Of a stretch of DNA of 64,000 bases, positions 12,133 through 22,968 are shown piece after piece (within the stretch, counting starts at the first letter, position 1; every line of letters starts with the position of its first letter). A program made the translations under genes and the position numbers. The stretch comes from Mycobacterium sp. SM1 (GTDB lineage: Bacteria > Actinomycetota > Actinomycetes > Mycobacteriales > Mycobacteriaceae). The notes beneath the pieces are model-generated. The model saw only the letters and a list, made by a program, of their open reading frames with translations. It made no database searches and had not been told where the DNA came from. The stretch covers positions 1,116,001 through 1,180,000 of the forward strand of contig NZ_JAFLNH010000001.1 in the NCBI RefSeq assembly GCF_018361265.1, written 5' to 3'.

Positions 12133-13509
12133 ATGCCCGATGCAGCGGTCGGATCAGCGGCGTACGCGGCGGGCGTCGAGCGGTTGTTGGCGAGCTATCG
12201 AGCCATCCCCGCAACGGCGTCCGTCCGGCTTGCCAAGCCCACGTCAAACCTGTTTCGCGCCCGGGCGAAACGCACCGCCCCGGGTCTGGACACCTCCGGT
12301 CTGACCAGCGTCATTTCCATCGATCCGGAGGCCCGAACGGCCGATGTGGCCGGAATGTGCACCTACGAGAACCTGGTGGCCGCAACCCTGCCCTATGGCC
12401 TCTCGCCGCTGGTGGTGCCGCAGCTGAAGACCATCACCCTGGGCGGTGCGGTCACCGGTTTGGGTATCGAGTCCGCGTCGTTTCGCAACGGTCTGCCGCA
12501 CGAATCCGTGCTGGAGATGGACATTCTCACCGGTGCCGGCGAACTGCTCACGGTATCGCCCCGCCAACACGCCGACCTATACCGCGCTTTCCCGAATTCG
12601 TATGGCACACTAGGTTATTCGACGAGACTGCGTATCGAGCTGGAGCCCGTCACGCCGTTCGTGGCGCTGCGGCACGTGCGGTTTCACTCGTTGGCCGAGA
12701 TGGCCGCGGCGATGGACCGGATCGTCGACACAAAGGGTTTCGACGGCGTTCCCGTGGATTATCTCGATGGTGTGGTGTTCAGCGCCGGCGAAAGCTATCT
12801 GTGCGTCGGTGTGCGGACCACCACCCCCGGCCCGGTCAGCGACTACACCGGGCAAAACATCTACTACCGTTCGATTCGGCATGACGCCGGGGTCAAAGAA
12901 GACCGGTTGACGATTCACGACTACTTCTGGCGCTGGGACACCGACTGGTTTTGGTGCTCGCGTTCGTTCGGCGCCCAGAACCCGCGGGTGCGCCGTTTGT
13001 GGCCGCGCCGTTACCGGCGCAGCAGCGTCTACTGGAAGCTGATGGCCTTAGACCGGCGCCTTGGGATTGCCAATCGCATCGAGAAACGCCGGGGCCGCCC
13101 GCCGCGCGAGCGCGTGGTGCAAGACATCGAGGTGCCGATCGAGCGGTGCACCGAGTTTCTGGAATGGTTCTTAAAAACCGTGCCCATCACACCGATCTGG
13201 CTGTGCCCGCTGCGGCTGCGCGATCGTGACGGCTGGCCGCTGTACCCGATCCGGCCCGACCGCACCTACGTCAATATCGGGTTCTGGTCGTCGGTTCCGG
13301 CGGGCGCGACCGAGGGCGCGACGAACCGGTTGATCGAGGCCAAAGTCGGCGAGCTCGACGGCCACAAGTCGCTGTACTCCGACTCCTACTACACCCGCGA
13401 GGAGTTTGACGAACTCTACGGCGGAGAAACCTACAAAACCGTGAAGAAAACCTACGACCCGGATGCGCGTCTGCTCGATCTCTACGCAAAGGCGGTGCAA
13501 CGACGATGA
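12133..13509 (+). CDS. FAD-binding oxidoreductase (Rv3719-like)
   Basis: The 458-residue protein is a PCMH/FAD_binding_4 flavoprotein. The FAD domain contains VISIDPEARTADVAGMCTYE and PLVVPQLKTITLGGAVTGLG, the typical pyrophosphate-binding region. The C-terminal half has KEDRLTIHDYFWRWDTDWFW, resembling DWARF1/DHCR24-type reductases. It is followed with a 4-bp overlap by a cyclopropane-synthase-type methyltransferase. FAD protein plus methyltransferase is the layout of the BfaA/BfaB or TmsA/TmsB pairs that make and reduce 10-methyl branches of fatty acids, so a role in lipid methyl-branch or ring chemistry is inferred. No signal peptide was seen. Confidence 0.85.
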   Translation: MPDAAVGSAAYAAGVERLLASYRAIPATASVRLAKPTSNLFRARAKRTAPGLDTSGLTSVISIDPEARTADVAGMCTYENLVAATLPYGLSPLVVPQLKTITLGGAVTGLGIESASFRNGLPHESVLEMDILTGAGELLTVSPRQHADLYRAFPNSYGTLGYSTRLRIELEPVTPFVALRHVRFHSLAEMAAAMDRIVDTKGFDGVPVDYLDGVVFSAGESYLCVGVRTTTPGPVSDYTGQNIYYRSIRHDAGVKEDRLTIHDYFWRWDTDWFWCSRSFGAQNPRVRRLWPRRYRRSSVYWKLMALDRRLGIANRIEKRRGRPPRERVVQDIEVPIERCTEFLEWFLKTVPITPIWLCPLRLRDRDGWPLYPIRPDRTYVNIGFWSSVPAGATEGATNRLIEAKVGELDGHKSLYSDSYYTREEFDELYGGETYKTVKKTYDPDARLLDLYAKAVQRR

Positions 13510-14816
13510 CGACGACCAAGGAACCCACCCGCACCACCGCCGGCAAGCTCAGCCTGGCGGAGATTTTGGCGCTCTTCACCCGAGGCGGACCGCAACCGCT
13601 GAAGCTCGCCGCGTATGACGGCAGCTCCACGGGGCCCGACGACGCGGTGCTGGGCCTGGACCTGCGCAGCCCGCGCGGCCTGACCTACCTGGTCACCGCG
13701 CCCGGCGAGCTCGGGCTGGCCCGCGCCTACATCGCCGGCGACCTGGACCCGCGCGGTGTGCACCCCGGTGACCCGTACGAACTGCTGAAAACACTGGCCG
13801 AAAGGCTGGAGTTCAAGCGGCCGTCGCCGCGAGTGCTGGCCGCCGTCATCCGCTCGGTCGGCTTCGAGCACCTGGTGCCGATCGCGCCGCCTCCCCAGGA
13901 GGCGCTACCGCGGTGGCGGCGGATCGCCGAGGGCTTGCGGCACAGCAAAACCCGCGACGCCGAAGCCATCCACCATCATTACGACGTCTCCAACGCCTTC
14001 TACGAGATGGTGCTCGGCCCGTCGATGACCTACACCTGCGCGGTCTACCCGCACCCGGACGCCACGCTGGAGGAGGCCCAGGAAAACAAGCACCGGCTGA
14101 TTTTTGAGAAGCTGCGCCTAAAACCCGGCAACCGGTTGCTCGACGTCGGCTGCGGCTGGGGCGGCATGGTCCGCTACGCGGCCCGCCGCGGTGTGCGCGC
14201 CACCGGTGCCACCCTGTCCGCAGAGCAGGCCGCCTGGGCGCAAAAGGCGATCTGTGACGAAGGACTCTCAGAGCTGGCCGAGGTACGCCACTGCGATTAC
14301 CGCGATGTTCCCGAGACCGGGTTCGACGCGGTCTCATCGATCGGCTTGACCGAACACATCGGGGTCAAGAACTACCCGTCCTACTTCGGCTTCCTCAAGC
14401 GGAAGCTGCGCCCCGGGGGCCTGCTGCTCAATCACTGCATCACCCGCCCCGACAACAGGTCGGCATTCCGGGCCGGCAGCTTCACCGACCGCTATGTCTT
14501 CCCCGATGGGGAGTTGACCGGGGCAGGGCGCATCATCACCGAAATCCAAGAAGCGGGCTTTGAGGTGCTGCATGAGGAGAACTTCCGCCACCACTACGCG
14601 ATGACGCTGCGCGACTGGTGTCACAACCTTGTCAGGAACTGGGACGAGGCGGTCGCCGAAGTCGGCCTGCCCACCGCCAAGGTGTGGGGCCTCTACATGG
14701 CGGCTTCCCGAGTAGGCTTCGAGCGGAACACGATTCAGCTACATCACGTGCTGGCAAGCAACGTCGACAAGCGGGGTTATGATGAGCTGCCGCTGCGGCC
14801 GTGGTGGCAGCCCTAA
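13506..14816 (+). CDS. Cyclopropane-fatty-acyl-phospholipid synthase family methyltransferase (Rv3720-like)
   Basis: The protein is 436 residues. After a CFA-synthase N-terminal domain, the SAM-binding motif I is LLDVGCGWGGMVRYAAR (about residues 212-228), preceded by the family signature HHYDVSNAFYEMVLGPSMTYTCA. Further motifs include SIGLTEHIG and GGLLLNHCITRP. It would transfer a methylene or methyl group to an unsaturated acyl chain of a phospholipid. Its ATG overlaps the stop of the upstream FAD oxidoreductase gene (ATGA), so the two are co-translated and probably act in sequence. Its substrate is unknown; the mycolate cyclopropane synthases are shorter (about 290 residues). Confidence 0.88.
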   Translation: MTTTKEPTRTTAGKLSLAEILALFTRGGPQPLKLAAYDGSSTGPDDAVLGLDLRSPRGLTYLVTAPGELGLARAYIAGDLDPRGVHPGDPYELLKTLAERLEFKRPSPRVLAAVIRSVGFEHLVPIAPPPQEALPRWRRIAEGLRHSKTRDAEAIHHHYDVSNAFYEMVLGPSMTYTCAVYPHPDATLEEAQENKHRLIFEKLRLKPGNRLLDVGCGWGGMVRYAARRGVRATGATLSAEQAAWAQKAICDEGLSELAEVRHCDYRDVPETGFDAVSSIGLTEHIGVKNYPSYFGFLKRKLRPGGLLLNHCITRPDNRSAFRAGSFTDRYVFPDGELTGAGRIITEIQEAGFEVLHEENFRHHYAMTLRDWCHNLVRNWDEAVAEVGLPTAKVWGLYMAASRVGFERNTIQLHHVLASNVDKRGYDELPLRPWWQP

Positions 14817-14849
14817 GCGTCGCGCCACCACCGGGACTTCACCCGGCGG

Positions 14850-16604
14850 CTAGCCATTGTCGATGCGCCGGGCGCCGAGATGGTTCTGCAGTAATTCGAG
14901 CGCCACTTCCTCGGGGTCGCGCCGCGTTTCCGCGACGGCGTCACGCCCCGCCTCGGCCAGCATGCGCTCCTCCTCGGCGGCACGCTCAGCGGGGTTGACG
15001 TCCGCGCCGGGCGCCTCGGCGGTTGCTGGCATGCCTGTCTCGCACCGCACCCGCCAATCCACGCCGAGCACATCTTTCAGTGCCTCGGCGATGACGTCGG
15101 CGTTGCGTTGTTCGCTCAGTCGCCTGGCCAATGGCGCCGATTCATGGGTCAGTACCAGTGTGTTGTTCTCCACGGCACGCACTGTGGCGCCGGCCAGCAT
15201 CACCTCGGTGGTGCGGCTCCGTTGTCGCACCCTATCGCGCACCGCCGGCCACATGGTCCGCACTGCGGCCGCATCGGGTTCACCGGGGACTGCGGCGGCA
15301 CCCAGCGTCTGGCCGCGTGGCGGTGCGGTCACCGGCGTGTGCGGTTCGAGCGTCGGTACGGGCGCGGCTTGGGGTGGCGTTGTGCGCGCCGGACCGCTCG
15401 GGGTCGACCGATCCAAAGCCTCGTTAGCCGGAATCGACATCTCTAGCCGCGTTTCGATCCGCTCCACGCGTTGCAGCAGCGCCGACTCGGTGTCGCTGGC
15501 CGACGGCAGCAGCAGGCGCGCGCAGATCACTTCGAGCAGCAGCCGGGGCGCCGTCGCGCCACGCATCTCACCCAGCCCGGCCTGCACCACCTCGGCGTAG
15601 CGGGTCAGCGTAGCCGGGCCGACGCGGGTGGCCTGGTCGCGCATCCGCTCCAGCACGTCTTCGGGCGCGTCCACCACACCACGGGTCGCGGCATCGGGAA
15701 CTGCCTGCAGCACAAGGAGATCGCGGAAGCGCTCCAGCAGATCGGCGGCAAAGCGGCGCGGGTCGTGACCGGCCTCGACCACCGATTCGACCGCCCCGAA
15801 CAACGCCGCGGCGTCGCCGGCGGCGAGCGCGTCGACGGCCTGATCGATCAGCGCGATGTCGGTGGCACCCAGCAGCCCCAGCGCCCGCTGATAAGTCACC
15901 CGAATACCCTCCGGGCCTGCTTCAGAACCGCCGATCAGCTGGTCTAGCACCGAGAGTGTGTCGCGCGGTGAACCACCGCCGGCGCGGATCAAAAGCGGAT
16001 ACACCGCATCATCGACACTGACACCTTCTTGGCGACAGATCCGCTCGACCAGTGCCCGCATGGTGCGCGGCGGCAGCAGCCGGAATGGGTAGTGGTGGGT
16101 GCGTGAGCGGATGGTCGGCAGCACCTTCTCTGGTTCGGTGGTGGCGAACACGAAGATGAGGTGTTCGGGCGGTTCCTCCACGATGGTGAGCAGGGCGTTA
16201 TATCCCGCAGTGGTCACCATGTGCGCTTCATCGATGATGAAGACGCGGTAGCGCGATTGCGCGGGCGCGTAGAACGCGCGATCCCGGAGCTCGCGGGTGT
16301 CGTCCACGCCACCATGGCTGGCCGCATCGAGCTCGACGACGTCAATGTTGCCGGGTCCGTTGGGTGCCAGCGCCACACAGGATTCACAAACCCCGCACGG
16401 CGTGGGCGTCGGTCCCTGCGCACAGTTCAACGACCGGGCCAGGATGCGCGCCGACGACGTCTTTCCACAGCCGCGCGGACCGGAGAACAGGTAAGCGTGG
16501 TTGATCCGGCCAGCCGCTATGGCAGTGGACAGCGGCTCGGTGACGTGCTCCTGCCCCACCACCTCGGCGAAGGTTGCCGGTCGGTACTTGCGGTAAAGGG
16601 CCAC
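14850..16604 (-). CDS. dnaX: DNA polymerase III subunit gamma/tau
   Basis: This is the clamp-loader ATPase. Starting at GTG, the 584-residue protein shows Walker A GPRGCGKTSSARIL (residues 42-55), a zinc module with Cys residues (LNCAQGPTPTPCGVCESCVAL), Walker B IIDEAHMV, sensor 1 EEPPEHLIFVFATTEP, and the SRC-like RSRTHHYPFRLL. Domain III follows to about residue 370. The C-terminal tau part holds a Pro/Ala linker and then a compact domain (MWPAVRDRVRQRSRTTEVML). No frameshift heptamer for gamma production was identified. H37Rv Rv3721c (578 residues) is equivalent. Confidence 0.95.
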   Translation of the reverse strand: MALYRKYRPATFAEVVGQEHVTEPLSTAIAAGRINHAYLFSGPRGCGKTSSARILARSLNCAQGPTPTPCGVCESCVALAPNGPGNIDVVELDAASHGGVDDTRELRDRAFYAPAQSRYRVFIIDEAHMVTTAGYNALLTIVEEPPEHLIFVFATTEPEKVLPTIRSRTHHYPFRLLPPRTMRALVERICRQEGVSVDDAVYPLLIRAGGGSPRDTLSVLDQLIGGSEAGPEGIRVTYQRALGLLGATDIALIDQAVDALAAGDAAALFGAVESVVEAGHDPRRFAADLLERFRDLLVLQAVPDAATRGVVDAPEDVLERMRDQATRVGPATLTRYAEVVQAGLGEMRGATAPRLLLEVICARLLLPSASDTESALLQRVERIETRLEMSIPANEALDRSTPSGPARTTPPQAAPVPTLEPHTPVTAPPRGQTLGAAAVPGEPDAAAVRTMWPAVRDRVRQRSRTTEVMLAGATVRAVENNTLVLTHESAPLARRLSEQRNADVIAEALKDVLGVDWRVRCETGMPATAEAPGADVNPAERAAEEERMLAEAGRDAVAETRRDPEEVALELLQNHLGARRIDNG

Positions 16605-16625
16605 GGTCAGCAGGCTACCTACGCC

Positions 16626-18303
<1,678 letters not shown>

Positions 18304-18317
18304 CTACCATGGCCGAC

Positions 18318-18403
18318 GGAGGATTCGCCTAGTGGCCTATGGCGCTCGCCTGGAACGCGGGTTGGGTTAATAGCCCTCGCGGGTTCAAATCCCGCATCCT
18401 CCG
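18318..18403 (+). tRNA. tRNA-Ser (GGA)
   Basis: The acceptor stem GGAGGAT (18318-18324) pairs with ATCCTCC (18396-18402), followed by discriminator G. The anticodon arm is CTCGC-CTGGAAC-GCGGG, giving anticodon GGA. A long variable arm (class II) and the T-arm GCGGG-TTCAAAT-CCCGC are present. CCA is not encoded. Confidence 0.96.
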
Positions 18404-18478
18404 CGCTCGGTCCGAGGTGCGACCAGATGTGGTGGTCGGCCTTTAGGCCAACGTGAGCCCACCAGCATGAGGAGGGTT

Positions 18479-19306
18479 ATGGGGCGCACCATCGCCATGC
18501 TGTGGCACGCGTTGTTTTGGGTCGCCGCCGGCGTTCTCTACATCTTTTTCGTGTTGCCGCGCTGGCCTGAGCTGATGGGCGACACGACACACGCGCTGGG
18601 CACGGCGCTTCGGATGGTAACCGGCGCGCTGATCGGACTGGGCGCGTTGCCGGTGGCGTTCACCCTGGTGCGTACCCGCAAACCCGAGTTCGGCTCCCCG
18701 CAGCTAGCACTGTGGTTGCGGATCGGATCGATCGCGGCCCATGTGCTGGCCGGGGTGCTCATCGTTGGCACCGCGATCAGCGAGATCTGGCTTAGCCTCA
18801 ACGCCGCCGGACCGTGGTTGTTCGGGATCTACGGAGCCGCCGCCGCGGTCGCGGTGCTCGGGATTTTCGCGTTCTACCTCTCGTTTGTTGCCGAGTTGCC
18901 ACCGCCACCGCCGAAAGGGGTCAAACCGACGAAGGAGTCTATACTCCGGCGTCTTCGCCGTCTTCGCCGCAAGGGGGACGGCGAGGCGCACCAAAAAGAG
19001 CGGGCAGCCGAAGCGGCGGTCGGCGGGGCCGCCGAAGCACCCGAAACGGCAGAAGCCGAGACGACGGAAGCCCAAGAAGGCCAGACTCCTAAGCCGGGTG
19101 AGGAGGCGGTGGCGGTCGGTGCCTACCCTCACGAGCCCGAGTCGTCCGGTGACCCCGAGCCGACAGCGGAAGAACTGCCGGCTGCCGACAATGCCGTCGC
19201 CACCAAAGCTCCCCGGGGCGGTTTGCGCAACCGCCGTCCGGCCGGCAAGGCGTCGACGCAGCGCCGTCGAGGCCGCGCTCGCCGCGGAGTCGCGCTCGAC
19301 GACTAA
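18479..19306 (+). CDS. Multi-pass membrane protein with charged C-terminal tail (Rv3723-like)
   Basis: AGGAGG sits 5 nt before the ATG of MGRTIAMLWHALFWVAAGVL, supporting this start over one 12 bp upstream. Four hydrophobic segments lie in the first 140 residues (LFWVAAGVLYIFFVLP, VTGALIGLGALPVAFTL, IGSIAAHVLAGVLIVGTAIS, LFGIYGAAAAVAVLGIFAFYL). After PPPPPKG comes a long cytoplasmic-type tail rich in Ala, Glu, Lys and Arg, ending in a basic RRRGRARRG. It matches H37Rv Rv3723, of unknown function. The basic tail could contact nucleic acid or anionic lipid; that is inference. Confidence 0.8.
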   Translation: MGRTIAMLWHALFWVAAGVLYIFFVLPRWPELMGDTTHALGTALRMVTGALIGLGALPVAFTLVRTRKPEFGSPQLALWLRIGSIAAHVLAGVLIVGTAISEIWLSLNAAGPWLFGIYGAAAAVAVLGIFAFYLSFVAELPPPPPKGVKPTKESILRRLRRLRRKGDGEAHQKERAAEAAVGGAAEAPETAEAETTEAQEGQTPKPGEEAVAVGAYPHEPESSGDPEPTAEELPAADNAVATKAPRGGLRNRRPAGKASTQRRRGRARRGVALDD

Positions 19307-19399
19307 CCAGCTCACCCACCAGGCGCATCCGGTACCGGGGCTTCGTCAACGCTCTGCGCAGGCGCCCGCCGCAAAGTTGTGGCTCAAGCGAACGGCGAA

Positions 19400-19867
19400 T
19401 CAGGTCCAGCCCCACACCGACATGTCACCCGCGGGGTAGCGGGCACAATTGTCGGTTTCTTTGGCGACGACACCCTTGTTGTTGAAGAAAATCTTCATGT
19501 GGTTGGGCCAGGCCAGCCACAACGGATCGGCGACGGGTGCATAGAAATGTCCGGAATAGTCGCGGCGCTCTGCCGGTGACAGCGAGAAAAACCAGTGCGC
19601 CTTGTCTTGGGTGGCCTGCTGAACGTTCGGGTGATTGTTGTAGTCGATCATGTACCGCTCGAAGTACACCGGGGCGAAGTCTCGCGCAGCAGCCAATATT
19701 TGCTCGGCGGTGCAGGTGGTCTCGATCATCCTCCGGGGAATGGGGAAGTCGTCGGTGGAATCGTTGGGGTCGGCCGCGGCTGTCGCGGGTAAGGCTATCG
19801 CAGCCATCCCAAGGGTGAGCACTGCCGCGCCTGCATAGAAAACCGTGCTGAAACGAAATCGGCGCAT
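19400..19867 (-). CDS. Small secreted mycobacterial protein of unknown function
   Basis: The 155-residue product has a signal peptide ([20 protein letters not shown], continuing to cleavage near ATAAADP). The mature part, [20 protein letters not shown]...[20 protein letters not shown]...[14 protein letters not shown], is a compact helical domain with two Cys likely forming a disulfide. It belongs to a mycobacterial family of short secreted proteins; I believe it is DUF5078, but this needs a profile search. The start is supported by a -10 hexamer 7 nt upstream (leaderless). Confidence 0.75.
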   Translation of the reverse strand: MRRFRFSTVFYAGAAVLTLGMAAIALPATAAADPNDSTDDFPIPRRMIETTCTAEQILAAARDFAPVYFERYMIDYNNHPNVQQATQDKAHWFFSLSPAERRDYSGHFYAPVADPLWLAWPNHMKIFFNNKGVVAKETDNCARYPAGDMSVWGWT

Positions 19868-19874
19868 AACCGTC

Positions 19875-19880
19875 ACTATA
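19875..19880 (-). promoter_or_regulatory. -10 element TATAGT of the small secreted protein gene
   Basis: On the minus strand TATAGT ends 7 nt before the ATG, as in leaderless mycobacterial transcripts. It is a near-consensus hexamer. Confidence 0.6.
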
Positions 19881-20037
19881 GGCCGTGTCATCCTGGGCGA
19901 GAACGGGACCGGCGTCTTGGGGCGCCCGGCGGGAGAGCGGCGGTGCGCAGCGGCGGCATCGGATAGCCGCAACCGTCGGCTGGCCCCCACCCTGAGCCCG
20001 TCCGCCAAGTGCCGAAACGATGTGTCAGCATCAAAAG

Positions 20038-20700
20038 ATGGGTGCCCGCATTCTGGCCCGTAATCTGGCTCGCCTCCTGGGTGTCGCGGCGCTGATGGCG
20101 TGCGCGCTACCGGTCGCGCCCGGCGACCATCCTTCCGCCGCGGCTGATCCGTGTCCGGACAGCGAAGTCGTGTTCGCCCGCGGCACCGGCGAACCCCCTG
20201 GTGTCGGGCGGGTCGGCCAAGCATTCGTCGACGCGCTTCGTTTGCAAGTTCCCGGGCGGTCCGTTGGCGTCTACCCCGTCAACTACCCCGCTAGCAGCGA
20301 TTACGTCAACAGTGCGACGGCCGGTGCCAACGATGTCAGCACGTACGTTGAAAGCATGGCCGCGAAGTGCCCCACCACCAAGGTGGTGCTCGGTGGCTAC
20401 TCTCAGGGTGCCGGTGTGATCGATCTGGCCACCGATTCGATGCCGCCTCAGGTAGCCAATCACGTCGCCGCGGTGGCCCTCTTCGGCAATCCGCAGAGCA
20501 TCTACGCGAAGTCGCTGGCGGGCGGCCGACTCCCGGCAATCAGCCCGCTCTACCGCCCTAAGACCATCGACTTGTGCGTTCCCGGTGACATGATCTGCTC
20601 CGAGGGCGGCAGCATTGTCCCCCACCTGTTGTATGTTCCCGAGATGACAAACCAAGCGGCCGCATTCGTCGCAAGCCGCCTCCAGCCGGAATCGACATAG
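20038..20700 (+). CDS. cut5: Cutinase-family secreted serine esterase (Cut5-like, intact)
   Basis: The 220-residue protein has a signal peptide ([20 protein letters not shown], cleaved near SAAADP) and a complete alpha/beta-hydrolase cutinase domain. The nucleophile is Ser in GGYSQGAGV, the catalytic Asp is in CVPGDMIC and the His in PHLLY; Cys residues in DPCPDSE, KCPTT, DLCVPG and MICSEG suit two disulfides. In H37Rv the corresponding locus is split into Rv3724A and Rv3724B; here one uninterrupted frame covers the whole domain. An in-frame ATG 18 bp upstream also exists. Likely substrates are acyl esters or lipids outside the membrane. Confidence 0.9.
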   Translation: MGARILARNLARLLGVAALMACALPVAPGDHPSAAADPCPDSEVVFARGTGEPPGVGRVGQAFVDALRLQVPGRSVGVYPVNYPASSDYVNSATAGANDVSTYVESMAAKCPTTKVVLGGYSQGAGVIDLATDSMPPQVANHVAAVALFGNPQSIYAKSLAGGRLPAISPLYRPKTIDLCVPGDMICSEGGSIVPHLLYVPEMTNQAAAFVASRLQPEST

Positions 20701-20744
20701 TCACCATGTAGCCCAACGGCCCGGCCGCCGTCACGCCTATTTAG

Positions 20745-21446
20745 TTACGCGGGCACTTTGGCGGCGATCTGGTTAGCGATATCCACGGCCGAGTTCTTCG
20801 GGTCTGCGCTGCACGTGTTGACGTCGATAATGACGTTGTTTCTGACTGCCAGCGCCCGCCCACAGGCCCAACCCTCGCCCGGGGCGTTCTGCAGCGTTGC
20901 AATGGTGCTCAGCATGCCGTTGGTGTTTGCTATCGCCCCCACGGTCCACTGGGTTTTGGACTGGATGTGGGTGTACTCGTGACAGGCCTGCCACTTTTGT
21001 GCCGAGGCCTTGAAGAAGCTGTCGGCTTGTTTGGCGGAGGGAAACAACACCACCGCCTGCTCGGCGAAGTGAGTGAAGTTATCGCCCTCCTGAAGGGTCT
21101 GATCACGCACGGCCATGAAGTTGCTGCCGGCGTAGACCTGGGCCTGTGCCGCGCCGTCGATGGCCAGGCACTCCCTGGGCGCCATCGTCGCGCTGTCGTC
21201 GGGCATCGCGACGCGGCTTTTCGTGACCGTCATGTCGGTTGTCCCCATGGCGGTGTTGATCTGCTCGGGTGTGAGCAGAAACCCCTTCAATGCGCCCTCG
21301 GCGACGGGAGGCGCGGTTTTTTTGGTGGTGGTCGACGTGGTGGTCGTCGTTTTGTGACTTTTGTGACTGGAGCTGCTGGCGGTGCTACATGCCCCGCTGA
21401 GCATGCAGAGACCGCCAACGGCGACTACGGCCACTAGTCGGCGCAT
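20745..21446 (-). CDS. Lipoprotein with PknH-like extracellular sensor domain
   Basis: MRRLVAVVAVGGLCMLSGACS is a lipoprotein signal with lipobox LSGAC, so the mature N-terminus is a lipidated Cys. A Ser/Thr/Lys linker (SSSSHKSHKTTTTTSTTTKK) tethers the domain, which begins around LKGFLLTPEQINTAMGTTDM and contains paired Cys (PRECLA, WQACHEY, GWACGRA, NTCSAD). This is the layout of the PknH sensor domain family (PF14032), found in PknH and in LppH/LpqQ/LprN-type lipoproteins. Length is 233 residues. It is convergent with the cutinase gene. Confidence 0.85.
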   Translation of the reverse strand: MRRLVAVVAVGGLCMLSGACSTASSSSHKSHKTTTTTSTTTKKTAPPVAEGALKGFLLTPEQINTAMGTTDMTVTKSRVAMPDDSATMAPRECLAIDGAAQAQVYAGSNFMAVRDQTLQEGDNFTHFAEQAVVLFPSAKQADSFFKASAQKWQACHEYTHIQSKTQWTVGAIANTNGMLSTIATLQNAPGEGWACGRALAVRNNVIIDVNTCSADPKNSAVDIANQIAAKVPA

Positions 21447-21629
21447 CTGTTCGTCCCCATTTCCGCCGCCATCCCAACCCATCGGCACCGTACGGCCCCG
21501 TACGAGGTTCGCCGAGCACAGCCTGACCTCCATGCTAAAAAGCACCCGACCGCACCGGCAGTGGTTTTCCTGTCTTCACGTCGCCGGCTCGGCTGCGAGG
21601 CAGGCAGCCGGCGAGCATCAGGCGGCATC

Positions 21630-21653
21630 CGCCGGGTGAATTCTCACCCGGCG
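21630..21653. terminator. Perfect 10-bp stem-loop in a 301-bp intergenic region
   Basis: CGCCGGGTGA (21630-21639) pairs with TCACCCGGCG (21644-21653) around a 4-nt loop. It lies about 95 bp past the stop of the minus-strand CoA-transferase gene, so a terminator for that gene is the simplest reading. There is no U-tract. I see no other gene between 21447 and 21747. Confidence 0.5.
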
Positions 21654-21747
21654 ACGCTGATCTTGACAGTCGTCGAAGATGCGGCAGAGATCGTGGCGAC
21701 GCCCCGCCGGGACCGGCGTCACAGTCCGGTTGCACCAGAGGCCTTAC

Positions 21748-22968
21748 TCAGCTATCGGGGACACCGACCTCGGCCGGGACCCCGGCGACGCCGTCTGCGA
21801 TCAAACGATCGATGCTGGCGCGGTCGACACCCAACTCGGTGAGCACCGCTTCGGTGTGGGCGCCAAGCGCGGGTACGGGTCCCATCACGGGCTCGACATC
21901 GCGAAACGAAACGGGCGGCAAGACCGCGTCCACCGGACCAGCGGGTGTGTCCACCTGCCGCCAGCGCCCTCGTGCGGCCAACTGCTGGTGCGCGGCGAGG
22001 CCGGCCATGTCGGTGATCTGCGCAGCGGGCACGCCGGCAGCGGCGAGGCGGGCGTCAAGTTCCGCGGTACTGAAGCGGCGCGTTTCTTCGGCAACCACCC
22101 GGTCACACTCCGCGCGGTGCGCGACCCGCTGGAGGTTGGTGCCAAAATCCGGACAATCGGCCAGGGCGGGCCGGTCGAACACGTCGCGGACCAAAGCTTG
22201 CCAGCCGCGATCGTTCTGAACGCCGATGAGTATCTGCCCGTCCGCGGTCGGATAGGCGTTGTATGGCGCGATTGCGGCATGGCTAAGGCCCATCCGGGGA
22301 ATTTGACGGCCCTCGTATAGCCAGATGTACATGGGGTGACCCAGCCATTCCACCGTGGCATCGAACATCGAAATGTCGACCACCGCGCCTCGTCCGGTGC
22401 GTTCCCGGCGGAAAAGAGCCGCCAACACGGCCTGGCTTGCATACAGGCCGGCTGCGATGTCGGCACAGGGGATCCCGGTCTTGGTGGGGGTTTCCGGGGT
22501 GCCTGTCACCGAAATAAGGCCCGCCTCGGCCTGCACGAGCATGTCATAGGCCTTGCGGTCACGCAGGGGGCCGCCGGTGCCGTACCCGCTGATACCGACA
22601 ACCACCAGCCGTGGGTTGGCGGCAATCAGGTCGTCAGCGCCGAGCCCCAGCCGTTCGGCGGCGCCGGGAGCGGCGTTTTGGACGAACACATCGGCCCGGC
22701 TGACGAGTCGGTGGGCTAAGGCTTTTCCTTCGGCCGACTTCAGGTCTAGCGCCACCGATTCCTTCCCCCGGTTCAGCCAGACAAAATGCGAGGCGAGCCC
22801 GCGCACGGCGTGGTCATAATGGCGTGCGAAGTCGCCCTCGCCGACTCTCTCGATCTTGATTACCCGCGCGCCGAGGTCGCCCAGGTGCCGGGTGGCCAGC
22901 GGCGCCGCCACCGCCTGCTCGAGAGCGACCACGGTCACACCGTCGAGCGGGAGCAGCTCAGCAGTCAC
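21748..22968 (-). CDS. Class III CoA-transferase (CaiB/BaiF family)
   Basis: The 406-residue protein begins MTAELLPLDGVTVVALEQAV, the usual family N-terminus, and has DLGARVIKIERVGEGDFAR, VWLNRGKESVALDLKSAEGK and the conserved Asp region KAYDMLVQAEAGLISVTGTP, where the catalytic Asp forms an aspartyl-CoA thioester. GRGAVVDISMFDATVEWLGH is also typical. Members move CoA between organic acids, for example in carnitine, oxalate, alpha-methylacyl or aromatic acid metabolism; the substrate cannot be told. It resembles H37Rv Rv3272, which lies elsewhere in that genome. It is a single-gene unit here, next to tRNA-Arg. Confidence 0.88.
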   Translation of the reverse strand: MTAELLPLDGVTVVALEQAVAAPLATRHLGDLGARVIKIERVGEGDFARHYDHAVRGLASHFVWLNRGKESVALDLKSAEGKALAHRLVSRADVFVQNAAPGAAERLGLGADDLIAANPRLVVVGISGYGTGGPLRDRKAYDMLVQAEAGLISVTGTPETPTKTGIPCADIAAGLYASQAVLAALFRRERTGRGAVVDISMFDATVEWLGHPMYIWLYEGRQIPRMGLSHAAIAPYNAYPTADGQILIGVQNDRGWQALVRDVFDRPALADCPDFGTNLQRVAHRAECDRVVAEETRRFSTAELDARLAAAGVPAAQITDMAGLAAHQQLAARGRWRQVDTPAGPVDAVLPPVSFRDVEPVMGPVPALGAHTEAVLTELGVDRASIDRLIADGVAGVPAEVGVPDS

